From the NCBI RefSeq assembly GCF_002090095.1, contig NZ_BBRJ01000002.1, positions 1,116,817 to 1,180,816 of the forward strand: a DNA stretch of 64,000 nucleotides, read 5' to 3'. The position numbers were made by a program, and so were the translations under genes. The DNA comes from Demequina sp. NBRC 110053 (GTDB lineage: Bacteria; Actinomycetota; Actinomycetes; Actinomycetales; Demequinaceae). Each line of letters opens with the position of its first letter. Within the stretch, counting starts at the first letter, position 1. Shown here one piece after another: positions 14,949 through 25,300 of the stretch. The notes below the pieces were generated by a model that was not told the origin of the DNA, searched no databases, and was given only the letters and a program-made list of their open reading frames with translations.

Positions 14949-16216
14949 GCGACCGGCTCGAGCCGCTCGACCCCGCCCAGGTAGGGCCGCAGGATCTCGG
15001 GCACGTGCACCGAGCCGTCCGCCTGCTGATGGTTCTCGAGCAGCGCCACGATCCACCGCGTGGTACCGATGGTGCCGTTGACGGTCGCCACTGCCTCCGT
15101 GCCGCGCTCGCCCCGCTCGCGGACGTTGAGCCTGCGCGCCTGATACGTGGTGCAGTTCGAGGTCGACGTGACCTCCATCCAGCGCTCCTGGCTCGGCAGC
15201 CACGCCTCGCAGTCGAACTTGCGCGCCGCGCTCATGCCCAGGTCGCCGGCCGCGGTGTCGATCACCCGGTACGGCAGCTCGAGCGCCTGCAGCATGCGCT
15301 CCTCGATCTCGAGGAACCGCGCGTGCTCGGCGGCCGCGTCGGCGGCGGTCACGTAGCTGAACATCTCCACCTTGTGGAACTGGTGCACGCGGATGATGCC
15401 ACGCGTGTCGCGCCCGGCGGACCCGGCCTCGCGCCGATAGCACGCGCTCCAGCCGGCATACCGGAGTGGGCCGCTGCTCAGGTCGAGTATCTCGTCCGTG
15501 TGGTAGCCCGCGAGCGCGACCTCCGAGGTTCCCGTCAGGTACAGCTCATCGCGCTCGAGGTAGTAGATCTCGTCCGCATGCTTGCCCAGGAACCCGGTGC
15601 CCGCCATGGTCTCCGGGCGCACGAGGGTGGGCGTGATCATCGGGCTGAAGCCCGCATCCTGCGCCACGGCCATCGCCGCGTTCAGGATCGCGAGCTCGAG
15701 GCGCGCCCCGACGCCGGTGAGGAAGTAGAACCGAGCACCGGACACCTTCGCGCCGCGCTCCATGTCGATGGCCTTGAGGCCCTCGGCGATCGCGAGGTGA
15801 TCCGCGACCTCGACGCCCTCGGCAGCGAAGTCGCGCACCTCGCCCTCATGACGCAGGACCGCGAAGCTGTCCTCGCCGCCGCTCGGCACGCCGGCCTCGG
15901 GGATGTTGCCCAGCGACCGGGCGAGCTCGATCGCCCGAGCCGCCGCCGCATCGGCGCTTGCCTGCAGCTCCTTGACCTCGGCGGCCAGCGTCTTGGTGCG
16001 CGCGAGCAGCGCCTGTTTGGCGTCGCCCTGAGCCTGCGCGACGTCCTTGCCCAGCGCCTTCTGCTCCGCCCGCTTGGTCTCGAAGTCCGCGAGCGCGCCG
16101 CGGTGCTCGGCGTCCGCCGCGAGCACCCGATCGACCACATCGGGGTCCTCTCCGCGAGAGCGCTGGCTGTCCTTCACGAGGTCCGGCTGAGCACGAAGGA
16201 GCTTCAGGTCGATCAT
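14945..16216 (-). CDS. serS: Seryl-tRNA synthetase
   Basis: 423 residues starting [22 protein letters not shown], the canonical SerRS opening, followed by the antiparallel coiled-coil arm (~residues 35-100). The class II core includes motif 2 ([32 protein letters not shown], where the Arg and Glu bind ATP and serine) and motif 3 near the C-terminus ([17 protein letters not shown]). It charges both tRNA-Ser species; two of their genes lie at 2735 and 3464. Forms an operon with the downstream HAD gene (4-base overlap). Confidence 0.97.
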   Translation of the reverse strand: MIDLKLLRAQPDLVKDSQRSRGEDPDVVDRVLAADAEHRGALADFETKRAEQKALGKDVAQAQGDAKQALLARTKTLAAEVKELQASADAAAARAIELARSLGNIPEAGVPSGGEDSFAVLRHEGEVRDFAAEGVEVADHLAIAEGLKAIDMERGAKVSGARFYFLTGVGARLELAILNAAMAVAQDAGFSPMITPTLVRPETMAGTGFLGKHADEIYYLERDELYLTGTSEVALAGYHTDEILDLSSGPLRYAGWSACYRREAGSAGRDTRGIIRVHQFHKVEMFSYVTAADAAAEHARFLEIEERMLQALELPYRVIDTAAGDLGMSAARKFDCEAWLPSQERWMEVTSTSNCTTYQARRLNVRERGERGTEAVATVNGTIGTTRWIVALLENHQQADGSVHVPEILRPYLGGVERLEPVA

Positions 16217-16250
16217 GCGGGCGAGTCTATCGGCGGCGTAGGCTCGGGAC

Positions 16251-17393
16251 ATGGTTGCCCTGGTGCTCGGCGGTATTGCCCTGATCATCGCCGTCATGGC
16301 GCTGGTGCTCGCCGTCACCATCACGCGCCGCGTGGGGGCCCGCGATCCCTTCGCCGTGCCCAAGTATCTGCGCCGACTCCTGCGGATCCGGCCCGCCGTT
16401 CCCGGCGGCAGCGGAGCCTTCAGCCTCGACCACCCCGACCAGCAGCGTGTCGCCTTCGTCGCCAACCCGTCGAAGGACGGCGTCCTCCAGATCAAGGAGC
16501 GCGCGATGCGTGCGTGCGCGATCCGGTATCTGCCGCAGCCCATGTGGTTCACCACGACGGTCGAGGATCCGGGGACGGGACAGGCGCGCGCGGCCGTCGA
16601 GGCGGGCGCCGATGTGGTGGTCGCCGTGGGTGGCGACGGCACGGTGCGCGCCGTCGCGGAGGCGCTCGCCGGCACTGGCGTGGCGATGGGGATCCTGCCC
16701 ATGGGCACCGGGAACCTCTTCGCACGCAACCTGGACCTGCCGCTGGCGGACACGAGTGCGCTCATGCGAACGGCTCTCGAGGGAGTGGACCGCGCCGTCG
16801 ACGTGGGCTACCTGGACGTCGACCGCGCCGACGGCGAGTTCGACCACGAGGGGCGCCACCTGTTCCTCGTCATGGCGGGCGCGGGCATCGACGCGGAGAT
16901 GGTCGCGGGCGCCAATCCGACCCTCAAGCGCCGGCTCGGATGGATGGCGTACTTCTTCGCGGCGCTCGAGCATCTGGGCGACAAGCGCATGACGGCGACG
17001 GTCACCATCGACGACGGCGAGCCCGTCACCAACGAGATGCGCACCGTGCTGCTCGCGAACGCTGGGCGACTGCCCGGCGGCCTTCAGCTGATCCCGGATG
17101 CGTCGATCTCGGATGGCACCCTCGACATCGCGACGCTCGACGCGCGCGCCGGGATCGTGGGATGGACAGACCTGTTCGGATCGGTCATCGCTCAAGGCGC
17201 TGGCATCAAGCAGTCCGAGGTCCTCCAGGCGTGGCGCGCGTCCCGCATCGACACCGCGACGGGGCGCAAGGTCGAGATCTCCATGGCGTCGCCCGAGCGC
17301 GTGCAGGTCGACGGCGAGGAGCTCGGGCGCGCGACTCGGATCACGGCGGTCCTCGATCCAGGCGCCCTGAAGGTCCGAGTCCCGGCCACCTGA
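16251..17393 (+). CDS. Diacylglycerol kinase-family lipid kinase
   Basis: 380 residues. An N-terminal membrane anchor ([20 protein letters not shown]) precedes the DAGK catalytic domain: [27 protein letters not shown] (the GGDGT nucleotide motif) and [18 protein letters not shown]. The C-terminal domain has [14 protein letters not shown] and the [10 protein letters not shown] substrate-site segment. Members phosphorylate diacylglycerol, sphingoid bases or polyprenols; here membrane-tethered. Divergent from serS with 34 bases between starts, so the promoters overlap. Confidence 0.9.
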   Translation: MVALVLGGIALIIAVMALVLAVTITRRVGARDPFAVPKYLRRLLRIRPAVPGGSGAFSLDHPDQQRVAFVANPSKDGVLQIKERAMRACAIRYLPQPMWFTTTVEDPGTGQARAAVEAGADVVVAVGGDGTVRAVAEALAGTGVAMGILPMGTGNLFARNLDLPLADTSALMRTALEGVDRAVDVGYLDVDRADGEFDHEGRHLFLVMAGAGIDAEMVAGANPTLKRRLGWMAYFFAALEHLGDKRMTATVTIDDGEPVTNEMRTVLLANAGRLPGGLQLIPDASISDGTLDIATLDARAGIVGWTDLFGSVIAQGAGIKQSEVLQAWRASRIDTATGRKVEISMASPERVQVDGEELGRATRITAVLDPGALKVRVPAT

Positions 17394-17415
17394 CCCGCGC
17401 CTCCCCTCCCCCTGA

Positions 17416-17471
17416 TGCGCGAGTTGGGCCCAACTCGCGCACCTAAGCGACTTGATGCACCAGAACCGACC
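17416..17471. repeat. Left inverted repeat of DUF559 cassette, with internal palindrome
   Basis: Contains a perfect 24-bp palindrome at 17417-17440 (half-arm GCGCGAGTTGGG) and then ACCTAAGCGACTTGATGCAC further in. The mirrored copy lies at 18484-18539. The stop of the enclosed gene is only 16 bp inside this repeat. The palindrome could also serve as a bidirectional terminator for the lipid kinase gene. Confidence 0.9.
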
Positions 17472-17486
17472 CACAGGATCGCAGGT

Positions 17487-18398
17487 CTACCGCGCCGCTA
17501 GGGCCTCCCGAACACGTCGCCTGCACCACTCCGGACGGCGAGTGATGTCCTCCCAGGTGAGCCGGATCACCATGAACCCCACGGAGGCAAGCAGCGCATC
17601 GCGTTCGATATCGCGCCGCCGCTGACCGTCGTCAGAGTGGTGACGTGCCCCGTCGAGCTCAATCGCGATGCGCGACGCCCGATGGACCATGTCAGGGTGC
17701 AGCACTCGTCCGCCCACCGCTATCGCCCCTTGGCGCTCCCAGTCGCGCCACTCCGGGCCGTGGAAGACCTCTGTCGCAGCGATGTACTCGAGCATGCTCT
17801 GAACGCCCTCACGCGCGAGAGCGACGACCTTTAGCAGTCCGTCGCGATCGGGTATGCGCGCGGTCGAGTCGACACGCTCCCTCAGAACGGAAGCGCGCAC
17901 GCTCATGTCTCGCAGAACATCGAGCAGGAGCCCCTTGCGGTCGTCGGCTTGCGCCCGGCGCCACGCCATCACTGCGGCATCTTCAACCCCAACGACCCGA
18001 AGCCCGCGAACCACGTCGCTCGCTGGCACGTCGTCTGTGCGCAGCGTGTCCACGAATGCCGGCCTAGCGAGCTTGGAGCCGCGCGGCAACACGACGTCGA
18101 TTCGCTCGGGCTCGGCGCCTCTCCAGCCTCGCACCCACAGAGCCGCAACGCCCGAGATCACGCCAGATGGAGCCATCCAGCTCGAGACGGCCTCAAGTCG
18201 GCATCCGGGGTCCTCGGAGTACGCCGCGTGGACATACTGTGCAGGAGCGATGCGCGCGATGAACCCTCTGCGAAGCGCCTCGGAGAGGGTTCGACCGCTC
18301 CACGAGGCCTCGAGCTCAGCTCGAGTCCAGGGCCGAGGTGCCGACTGCATCGCCGTCGTCATCGAGACGAGTGAAGGCGCGGAACGGCGTCTGGGCAT
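17487..18398 (-). CDS. AbiEi-like HTH plus DUF559 (Vsr-like endonuclease fold) protein
   Basis: 303 residues if started at the ATG at 18398 (another Met at 18362 is possible; no clear Shine-Dalgarno at either). The N-terminal ~60 residues (RAELEASWSGRTLSEALRRGFIARI then QYVHA) match the HTH region seen in AbiEi-type antitoxin-like proteins. The middle shows VISGVAALWVRGW and IDVVLPRGSK. The C-terminal DUF559/PD-(D/E)XK region has SRIAIELDGARHHSD, RRRDIERDALLASVGFMVIRLTWEDI and RRRVREAL, with the Glu-x-Asp expected in Vsr-like nucleases. Such proteins are frequent, often multi-copy, in actinobacteria; function unproven. It is enclosed by inverted repeats, which suggests mobility. Confidence 0.75.
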   Translation of the reverse strand: MPRRRSAPSLVSMTTAMQSAPRPWTRAELEASWSGRTLSEALRRGFIARIAPAQYVHAAYSEDPGCRLEAVSSWMAPSGVISGVAALWVRGWRGAEPERIDVVLPRGSKLARPAFVDTLRTDDVPASDVVRGLRVVGVEDAAVMAWRRAQADDRKGLLLDVLRDMSVRASVLRERVDSTARIPDRDGLLKVVALAREGVQSMLEYIAATEVFHGPEWRDWERQGAIAVGGRVLHPDMVHRASRIAIELDGARHHSDDGQRRRDIERDALLASVGFMVIRLTWEDITRRPEWCRRRVREALAAR

Positions 18399-18483
18399 GA
18401 CTCGCACCGTATGCCTGGCGAGCGCGCGGGGGCCACTGCGGGTGCGCGGCCTGTGGATAAGCGTTCGCCGCGGCCATCGCCGT

Positions 18484-18539
18484 GGTCGGTTTTGGTGCAT
18501 CAAGTCGCTTAGGTGCGCGAGTTGGGCCCAATTCGCGCA
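18484..18539. repeat. Right inverted repeat of DUF559 cassette
   Basis: Reverse complement of 17416-17471 except at two positions; at both, the + strand would form G.U pairs, so the two arms could pair fully in RNA from the + strand. The palindromic core here (18515-18538 region) carries one of those two changes. Confidence 0.9.
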
Positions 18540-18584
18540 ACAAGGGAGAGGTGAGGGTTGCGGAGGCCGGGACGGCCGCGGCGG

Positions 18585-19532
18585 CTAGGGCTGTCCGTTC
18601 CTGAGGCCCGCCACCCAGGCGCGGGCTTCCTCGAAGGCCCGATCGGTCATGCCGTCCGGCACCGCGGTGACGCCGGAGCCCACCGCAGGGTAGGAGCCCA
18701 GGAAGACCACCAGCGGGCACGACCGTCGAAGTCCCGCGAGCGCGTCCGCGATGCGCTCCTCCGCGATGTGGCCGAGCGCGTCGATCGAGAACGAGTACTC
18801 GCCCGGCCGGTCCCACCGCGGCCGCGACTCGATGCGCGACAGGTTCACGCCGCGCGCGGCGAACTGCTCGAGCATCTCCAGCAGGGCTCCCGAGCGATCG
18901 GTGGGCAGGTGCACCGTGAGCGTGGTCTTGTCGCGCCCGGTGGGTGCCGGCACGTCGCCGGGACGGCCGATGCGCACGAACCTGGTCGCTGCATGAGGGT
19001 TGTCGGCGACGTGGGACTCGATGAGGCTCAGGCCCAGACGCGCGGCGGTCCCCGGGGGAGCGAGCGCTGCGTCGACGTCCACGCCGCCCACTCCCTCACG
19101 CCCCGCGACGGCGAGTGCGCCGGCAGCGTTCGATGAGGCGGGCACGAACACCGCCTGCGGGATCGTCGCGTGCGCCCAGCGCCGCACCTGCGCCCACGCG
19201 TGCGAGTGCGCCGTGACCCGCTCGATGTCGGCATGCGCCGTGGGCTGCCGGGCGACGAGCTCGAACTCGACGGGCAGGACCGACTCGCCCAGGATGACCA
19301 GCGGGTCGCCCTCGGCGAGGGTGTCGAGCGTCGCGGTGACGCCGCCCTCGACGGTGTTCTCGATCGCGACCACGGCGAAGTCCGCCTCACCGGCGCGCAC
19401 GGCGCCCAGCGCCGCAGGAACGTCGACCACGGGCACCGCATCGATGGCCGTGTCACCGACCATGGCGTACAGCGCGGCCTCCGTGAAGGTGCCGGCCGGT
19501 CCCAGATACGCATAGCGGGGACTGTGGGTCAC
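18585..19532 (-). CDS. pheA: Prephenate dehydratase
   Basis: 315 residues, monofunctional. The catalytic domain opens YAYLGPAGTFTEAAL, contains VVAIENTVEGGV, and ends with the ATRFVRIGR segment carrying the conserved Thr-Arg-Phe active-site motif. The ACT regulatory domain follows, with GALLEMLEQFAARGVNLSRIESRP, the ESRP motif that binds phenylalanine for feedback inhibition. Converts prephenate to phenylpyruvate. Its start overlaps the stop of the upstream GT2 gene by 4 bases. The aminotransferase at 51720 could complete phenylalanine synthesis. Confidence 0.96.
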   Translation of the reverse strand: MTHSPRYAYLGPAGTFTEAALYAMVGDTAIDAVPVVDVPAALGAVRAGEADFAVVAIENTVEGGVTATLDTLAEGDPLVILGESVLPVEFELVARQPTAHADIERVTAHSHAWAQVRRWAHATIPQAVFVPASSNAAGALAVAGREGVGGVDVDAALAPPGTAARLGLSLIESHVADNPHAATRFVRIGRPGDVPAPTGRDKTTLTVHLPTDRSGALLEMLEQFAARGVNLSRIESRPRWDRPGEYSFSIDALGHIAEERIADALAGLRRSCPLVVFLGSYPAVGSGVTAVPDGMTDRAFEEARAWVAGLRNGQP

Positions 19533-20485
19533 GCGTCCTCCTCCTTGCTGCCGCGCAGGCGCTGGCTCACAGCGACGCGCGCGCCCGTCACCTCCGACCG
19601 CACCCGTCTCGAGCTCACGGCCACCATGACGTCACGGTACTGGGCGGCACGCTTGGCCGCGGCCCTGGGAGACGAACCCCCGGGGCGGTGCCGGATGTCG
19701 CACTCCACCTCCGTCACCGTGAATCCCGATCGGAGCGCGTCGAGCGTCATCGCGACCTCGAGTCCGGCGCCGCGCGCCAGCGGGACCGCCGCCTCGAACG
19801 CCTCACGCGTGATGCATCGGATGGGTCCGAGCGGGTCGTGAGGCGCCCATCCGGAGAAATGCTCGACGGCACGCCTGGCCAGCTTGCCAGAGGTGCTGAG
19901 AGCACGGTCATCGTGCTCGGTGACGGCGACGGCGAGATCCGCGACCTGCTCCACGACCGCGGGGACGAGGGGCGCGGCACCCACGGCGTGATGCCCCAGC
20001 CCGCCAGGCAGCAGGAGGATCGCCCGCGGAGTGCGGCCGGGCTCGTCGCGCATCGCGATGACGGAGGCCCCGGTCTCCACCGATGCGCTCTTGCCGCGAT
20101 GGTGGGAGTGGCGGATCACCACCGCCCCCGCCTTGCGAGCGAGCTCCTGGGTGTTGTCGCCGGAGCCATCGTCGACCACGAGCACGAGGTCGACGCCGGG
20201 GATCGATCGTGCCGCGCGGACGGTCGCGGCGATGCGACGCGCCTGGTTGTGCGCCACGATCAGCGCGGCTGCGGCGTGAAGGTCGCGCGGGTCGGTGATG
20301 GCGCGGCGGCGCGCGGCGACCGCGATGCCGTCGGAGGCGCTGCCGTCGGGGGCCGATGCGCCGGTCCTCTTGGGGCGTCGGCTCGCCTTGGGGCCCGCGG
20401 TGCGGCTCGGCTTGCCGGCCTGCGTCGCCTCCGCGTCCGCAGGCTCCCGGTCTGCGCTTGCCTTGCGCTGAGCTGCCACGAGCAC
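19529..20485 (-). CDS. GT2-fold glycosyltransferase-like protein with degenerate DXD
   Basis: 318 residues from the GTG at 20485. A basic, Ala/Lys/Arg-rich N-terminus of about 70 residues precedes the GT-A fold: ALIVAHNQARRIAATVRAAR and VDLVLVVDDGSGDNTQELARKAGA. Where family members normally have a metal-binding LDADLG-type motif, this protein reads LLLPGGLGHHAVGAAPLV, without an acidic residue. Later segments (HFSGWAPHDPLGPIRCITREAFEA and FTVTEVECDIRHRPGGSS) are family-like. Probably descended from GpgS/polyprenol-type GT2 enzymes; activity is doubtful. Coupled to pheA by a 4-base overlap. Confidence 0.8.
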   Translation of the reverse strand: MLVAAQRKASADREPADAEATQAGKPSRTAGPKASRRPKRTGASAPDGSASDGIAVAARRRAITDPRDLHAAAALIVAHNQARRIAATVRAARSIPGVDLVLVVDDGSGDNTQELARKAGAVVIRHSHHRGKSASVETGASVIAMRDEPGRTPRAILLLPGGLGHHAVGAAPLVPAVVEQVADLAVAVTEHDDRALSTSGKLARRAVEHFSGWAPHDPLGPIRCITREAFEAAVPLARGAGLEVAMTLDALRSGFTVTEVECDIRHRPGGSSPRAAAKRAAQYRDVMVAVSSRRVRSEVTGARVAVSQRLRGSKEEDA

Positions 20486-20607
20486 AGCCTAGCCCTCCAG
20501 CCGGGCATTTTTCCCCGTCTTTTGCATGACCGTGACCTCGACGTGACTCTGCATCGCCGTGCCTGTGCGATGGACGCGACCGCGCGCCTGGTGCAAGAGT
20601 GGGAGCC

Positions 20608-22287
<1,680 letters not shown>

Positions 22288-22316
22288 GCACGCTCCGGCT
22301 GCTCGGCGGCCTGGCG

Positions 22317-22342
22317 GTGTCGCGGGGCCTCCGCCGCGACAC
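22317..22342. terminator. Terminator-like hairpin between convergent genes
   Basis: GTGTCGCGG (22317-22325) pairs with CCGCGACAC (22334-22342) around an 8-base loop, a perfect 9-bp GC-rich stem. No T-run on either side. It lies between the ends of pgm and the leftward adhesin gene. Confidence 0.55.
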
Positions 22343-22353
22343 GGCGCGTGCGA

Positions 22354-25300
22354 TTACTCCTTGATGCGCCGCCTGACCACGACGAGGATCACGCCCAGCA
22401 CCAGCAGCGCTCCCGCGACGGCCACGAGCCACCAGCCGTCGAATCCGGTGAGCGGCAGCACCGCGTCCGCCTCGAAGGTGTTGACCGCCGTCACCGACAC
22501 CGACGTGCCTGCCGCGATGGTGACGACGGCCGTGCCCGCCTCCGATCCCGCCGGCGAGAGAGCCACCTCATCCGCCCCGCCCGTGTCGACCTCGGTGATG
22601 ACGCACTCCGAGCCGGCGACGATGCCGTCGATGCCAGCGACGAGCGGCTGCCCGCCGCCGAGGATCAGCTCGCCGGTGTAGGTCGGCGCAGGGCCGCGGC
22701 CCGCCCGTGCCAGGGTGCACTCGATGGAGAAGGTGAACGGTCCGGCGTCGGCGTAGGCCTCGGGGTCGCCGGCGAGCTCCTTCACGAGAGCGAGCGAGCC
22801 CGCGTCGAACGCGTTCGTCACGACCACGGACGTGGTCGCCTCGTCCGCGTCGTCGTTCGGCGTGATCGCGACCGCACCCGCCGTGCCGTCGACTGGCTCG
22901 CCGGCGCCATCGGCGTTCGCGACCGTGACCGTGCTCGACACGGCACCGCCGTCGACGAGCTCGGTGACCGTGCAGACCGAGGTCGCGGGAATGCCGGTGT
23001 AGGTCGCCGTCTCGCCGTCGTCGAGCAGCGCGACCATGGGCCTGAGCAGACCGTGGCCGTCGGCGTAGACCTCGTGCTCGTTGGGGCCGCCCGGGTCGTA
23101 GATGCACTCCACGGCGATCGCGTACGGGCCGAGGTCGGGGACGGCGCCAGTCTCGTCGGCGATGGTGTCCTCCACGACCTTGGTCACCTCGAGAGAGGCG
23201 AGCGGCTCGAAGTGGTTGGTCACGGTGACCGTCACCGGCGCCTGGGCGTCAGCCGTGACGAGCACGGTACTCTGGCGGGCACCCGGGAGCGCGGGCTCGA
23301 AGAACACGGCGTCCGCGCCGCCGTCGTCGACCTCCGTCACGGTGCACAGCGACGGCGCGAGGATGCCGTCGATGGTCGCGGTGAGCGGCTCGGTGCCGCC
23401 GACGATCACGTCGCCGGACCAGGTGTCGGCGCCGAACGTCGGCGACGTGCACTCGACGTGCAGCGTGAACGGCCCGGCTCCACGGTCCGCTGCCCCATCG
23501 CCGGTCAGCACCTTCTCGAGCGCGAGGGAGCCCACCGGGAAGTCGTTGACGAAGGTCACGTGGTTGGTGGTGCCGCCGAGGACGCCGTTCGGGGTGAGGG
23601 TGATGGTGGTGCTCGTGCCATCGAGCGCGCCAGTGCTGCCGTCGGCGTTCTCGGCCTCCACGGTGGTCCCGATGGCTCCAGCCGCATCCGTCTCGGTCAC
23701 GGTGCAGACCGTGCCGGTGGGCATGTCCTCGACCAACCAGACGTCGCCGTCGAGCAGCTCGTTCGTCGCTGGCGCGTCGGTGGAGTAGATCACCTGCTCG
23801 TAGGGTGTGCCCTCGGCGTAGACGCACGTGACCGCGACCGGGAAGGGGCCCACGTCCGGCACGCCTCCCTGACCGTCGTTCAGCGGGTCGGCGTCGACGA
23901 TCTTCGTCACGTCGAGGTCCACGAGGGTCTCGAAGACGTTCGTGACCGTGAGGGTCACCGGCGCCGTGTCGGTGTCGATGACCACCTGACCCGCGTCCGC
24001 GCCGTCGGGCGCGGCAGGATCGAAGATCCACTGGTCGGCGCCGTTGCGGCCCGACTCGGGTTCGGTCACGTCGCAGACCGAGCCCACGATGATGCCGTCG
24101 ATCACCGTCGGCGTCCCGACCACGACGTCCACGGCGCCGTCGAAGGTCACGACGTCGCCGCCCTCGTCGTCAGGCCGCTCGAAGACACAGGTCACCTCGA
24201 CGGTGAACGTGTCGCCCAGGTGAGCGGACGCTCCGGGGCCGTCCAGCTCCTTGATGATCTCGAGCTGGCCCTGGGCGTACTGGTTGAGGACCAGGACATC
24301 GTTCGTCGTCGGGCCCAGCGGCGCGTCGTCGTCGTCCGGGGTCAGCGCGAACAGGTCGGACGCGACGGGCCCGTCGTCGGGGTCTCCCACCACTGTGCCG
24401 CCGGAGCCGGCAGTCGCGGTGGTCCAGATCACGCCCACGCGATCCGCGCCGGCCGCGTCGAGCTCTCCCGCGATGCACTCGGCACCCGCGGGCAGACCCT
24501 CGAGAATGATGGAGTCGTCGTGCGTCATGCCCTCGACGGCCATGATGGTGCCGCTCACAACGGTGTAGTCGGAGGTGTTGCTCGCGAACACCACGTCACC
24601 CTGGAAGCGGCAGATCGCGGCGAGCGTGAACGGCCCGGCATCCTCGGGGTCAACCGTCGAATCGCCCTGCAGCACCTCCTTCGTCAGGCGCAGGGACGCG
24701 AGCGGGTAGTCGTTGGTGATGGTGATCTGGACGGGCACGGCAGACCCATCCGGGATCGTGACGGTCTCCGGGTCGAGCGCCACGGTGTACTGACCTTGGT
24801 CCGTCTCCTCGAGCGTGCACTCCGCGCCATACGGCAGGTTGTCAACGAGCTCGGCGGGGCCGTTGCCCGTGACGGTGAAGGTGGTGCGGAACACCTCCTC
24901 GTCCAACGAGGTGCACACAACCGTCACGTCGAAGTCGTCCGGCGCGAAGTCGGGATCGATGCCGTCCGCCCCCTCGCCGATGACGACCTTGTTGAACTCG
25001 AGCGCGCCCGTCGCGAGCGCGACGCCCGCCGCGTTGCCCTCGGTGGCGAGCAGGTCGGTGCCGTCCTCGGTGGTGGCCGACGTCGCGACCGTGTTCCAGG
25101 CGATCGGATCGGCGGTCGCGGTGTCGGGGTCGGTGAGGGATGGCGCGGTCGCGGGAGTGGTGGTCTCGACATCGATCCAGACCACGCCGCCTGGCTCCAG
25201 TGCGCTGCCAGGGGCGAAGTCCGCGATGTACATGGAGCCGGTGATGTCGGCCACGTCGCCGGTGAAGTCCTCGAGGGGGATCCACGAGCCATCGCAGTCG

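Larger units (their letters stand above)
17416..18539. mobile_element. 1.1-kb cassette: DUF559 gene bounded by 56-bp inverted repeats
   Basis: The two ends (17416-17471 and 18484-18539) are inverted copies, 54 of 56 bases identical. They enclose just one gene, on the minus strand. Outside lie unrelated convergent genes (lipid kinase and pheA). No target duplication was recognised. It is not a known insertion sequence by its coding content: there is no transposase. It looks like a mobile or homing cassette, or a gene captured between duplicated palindromes. Confidence 0.55.
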
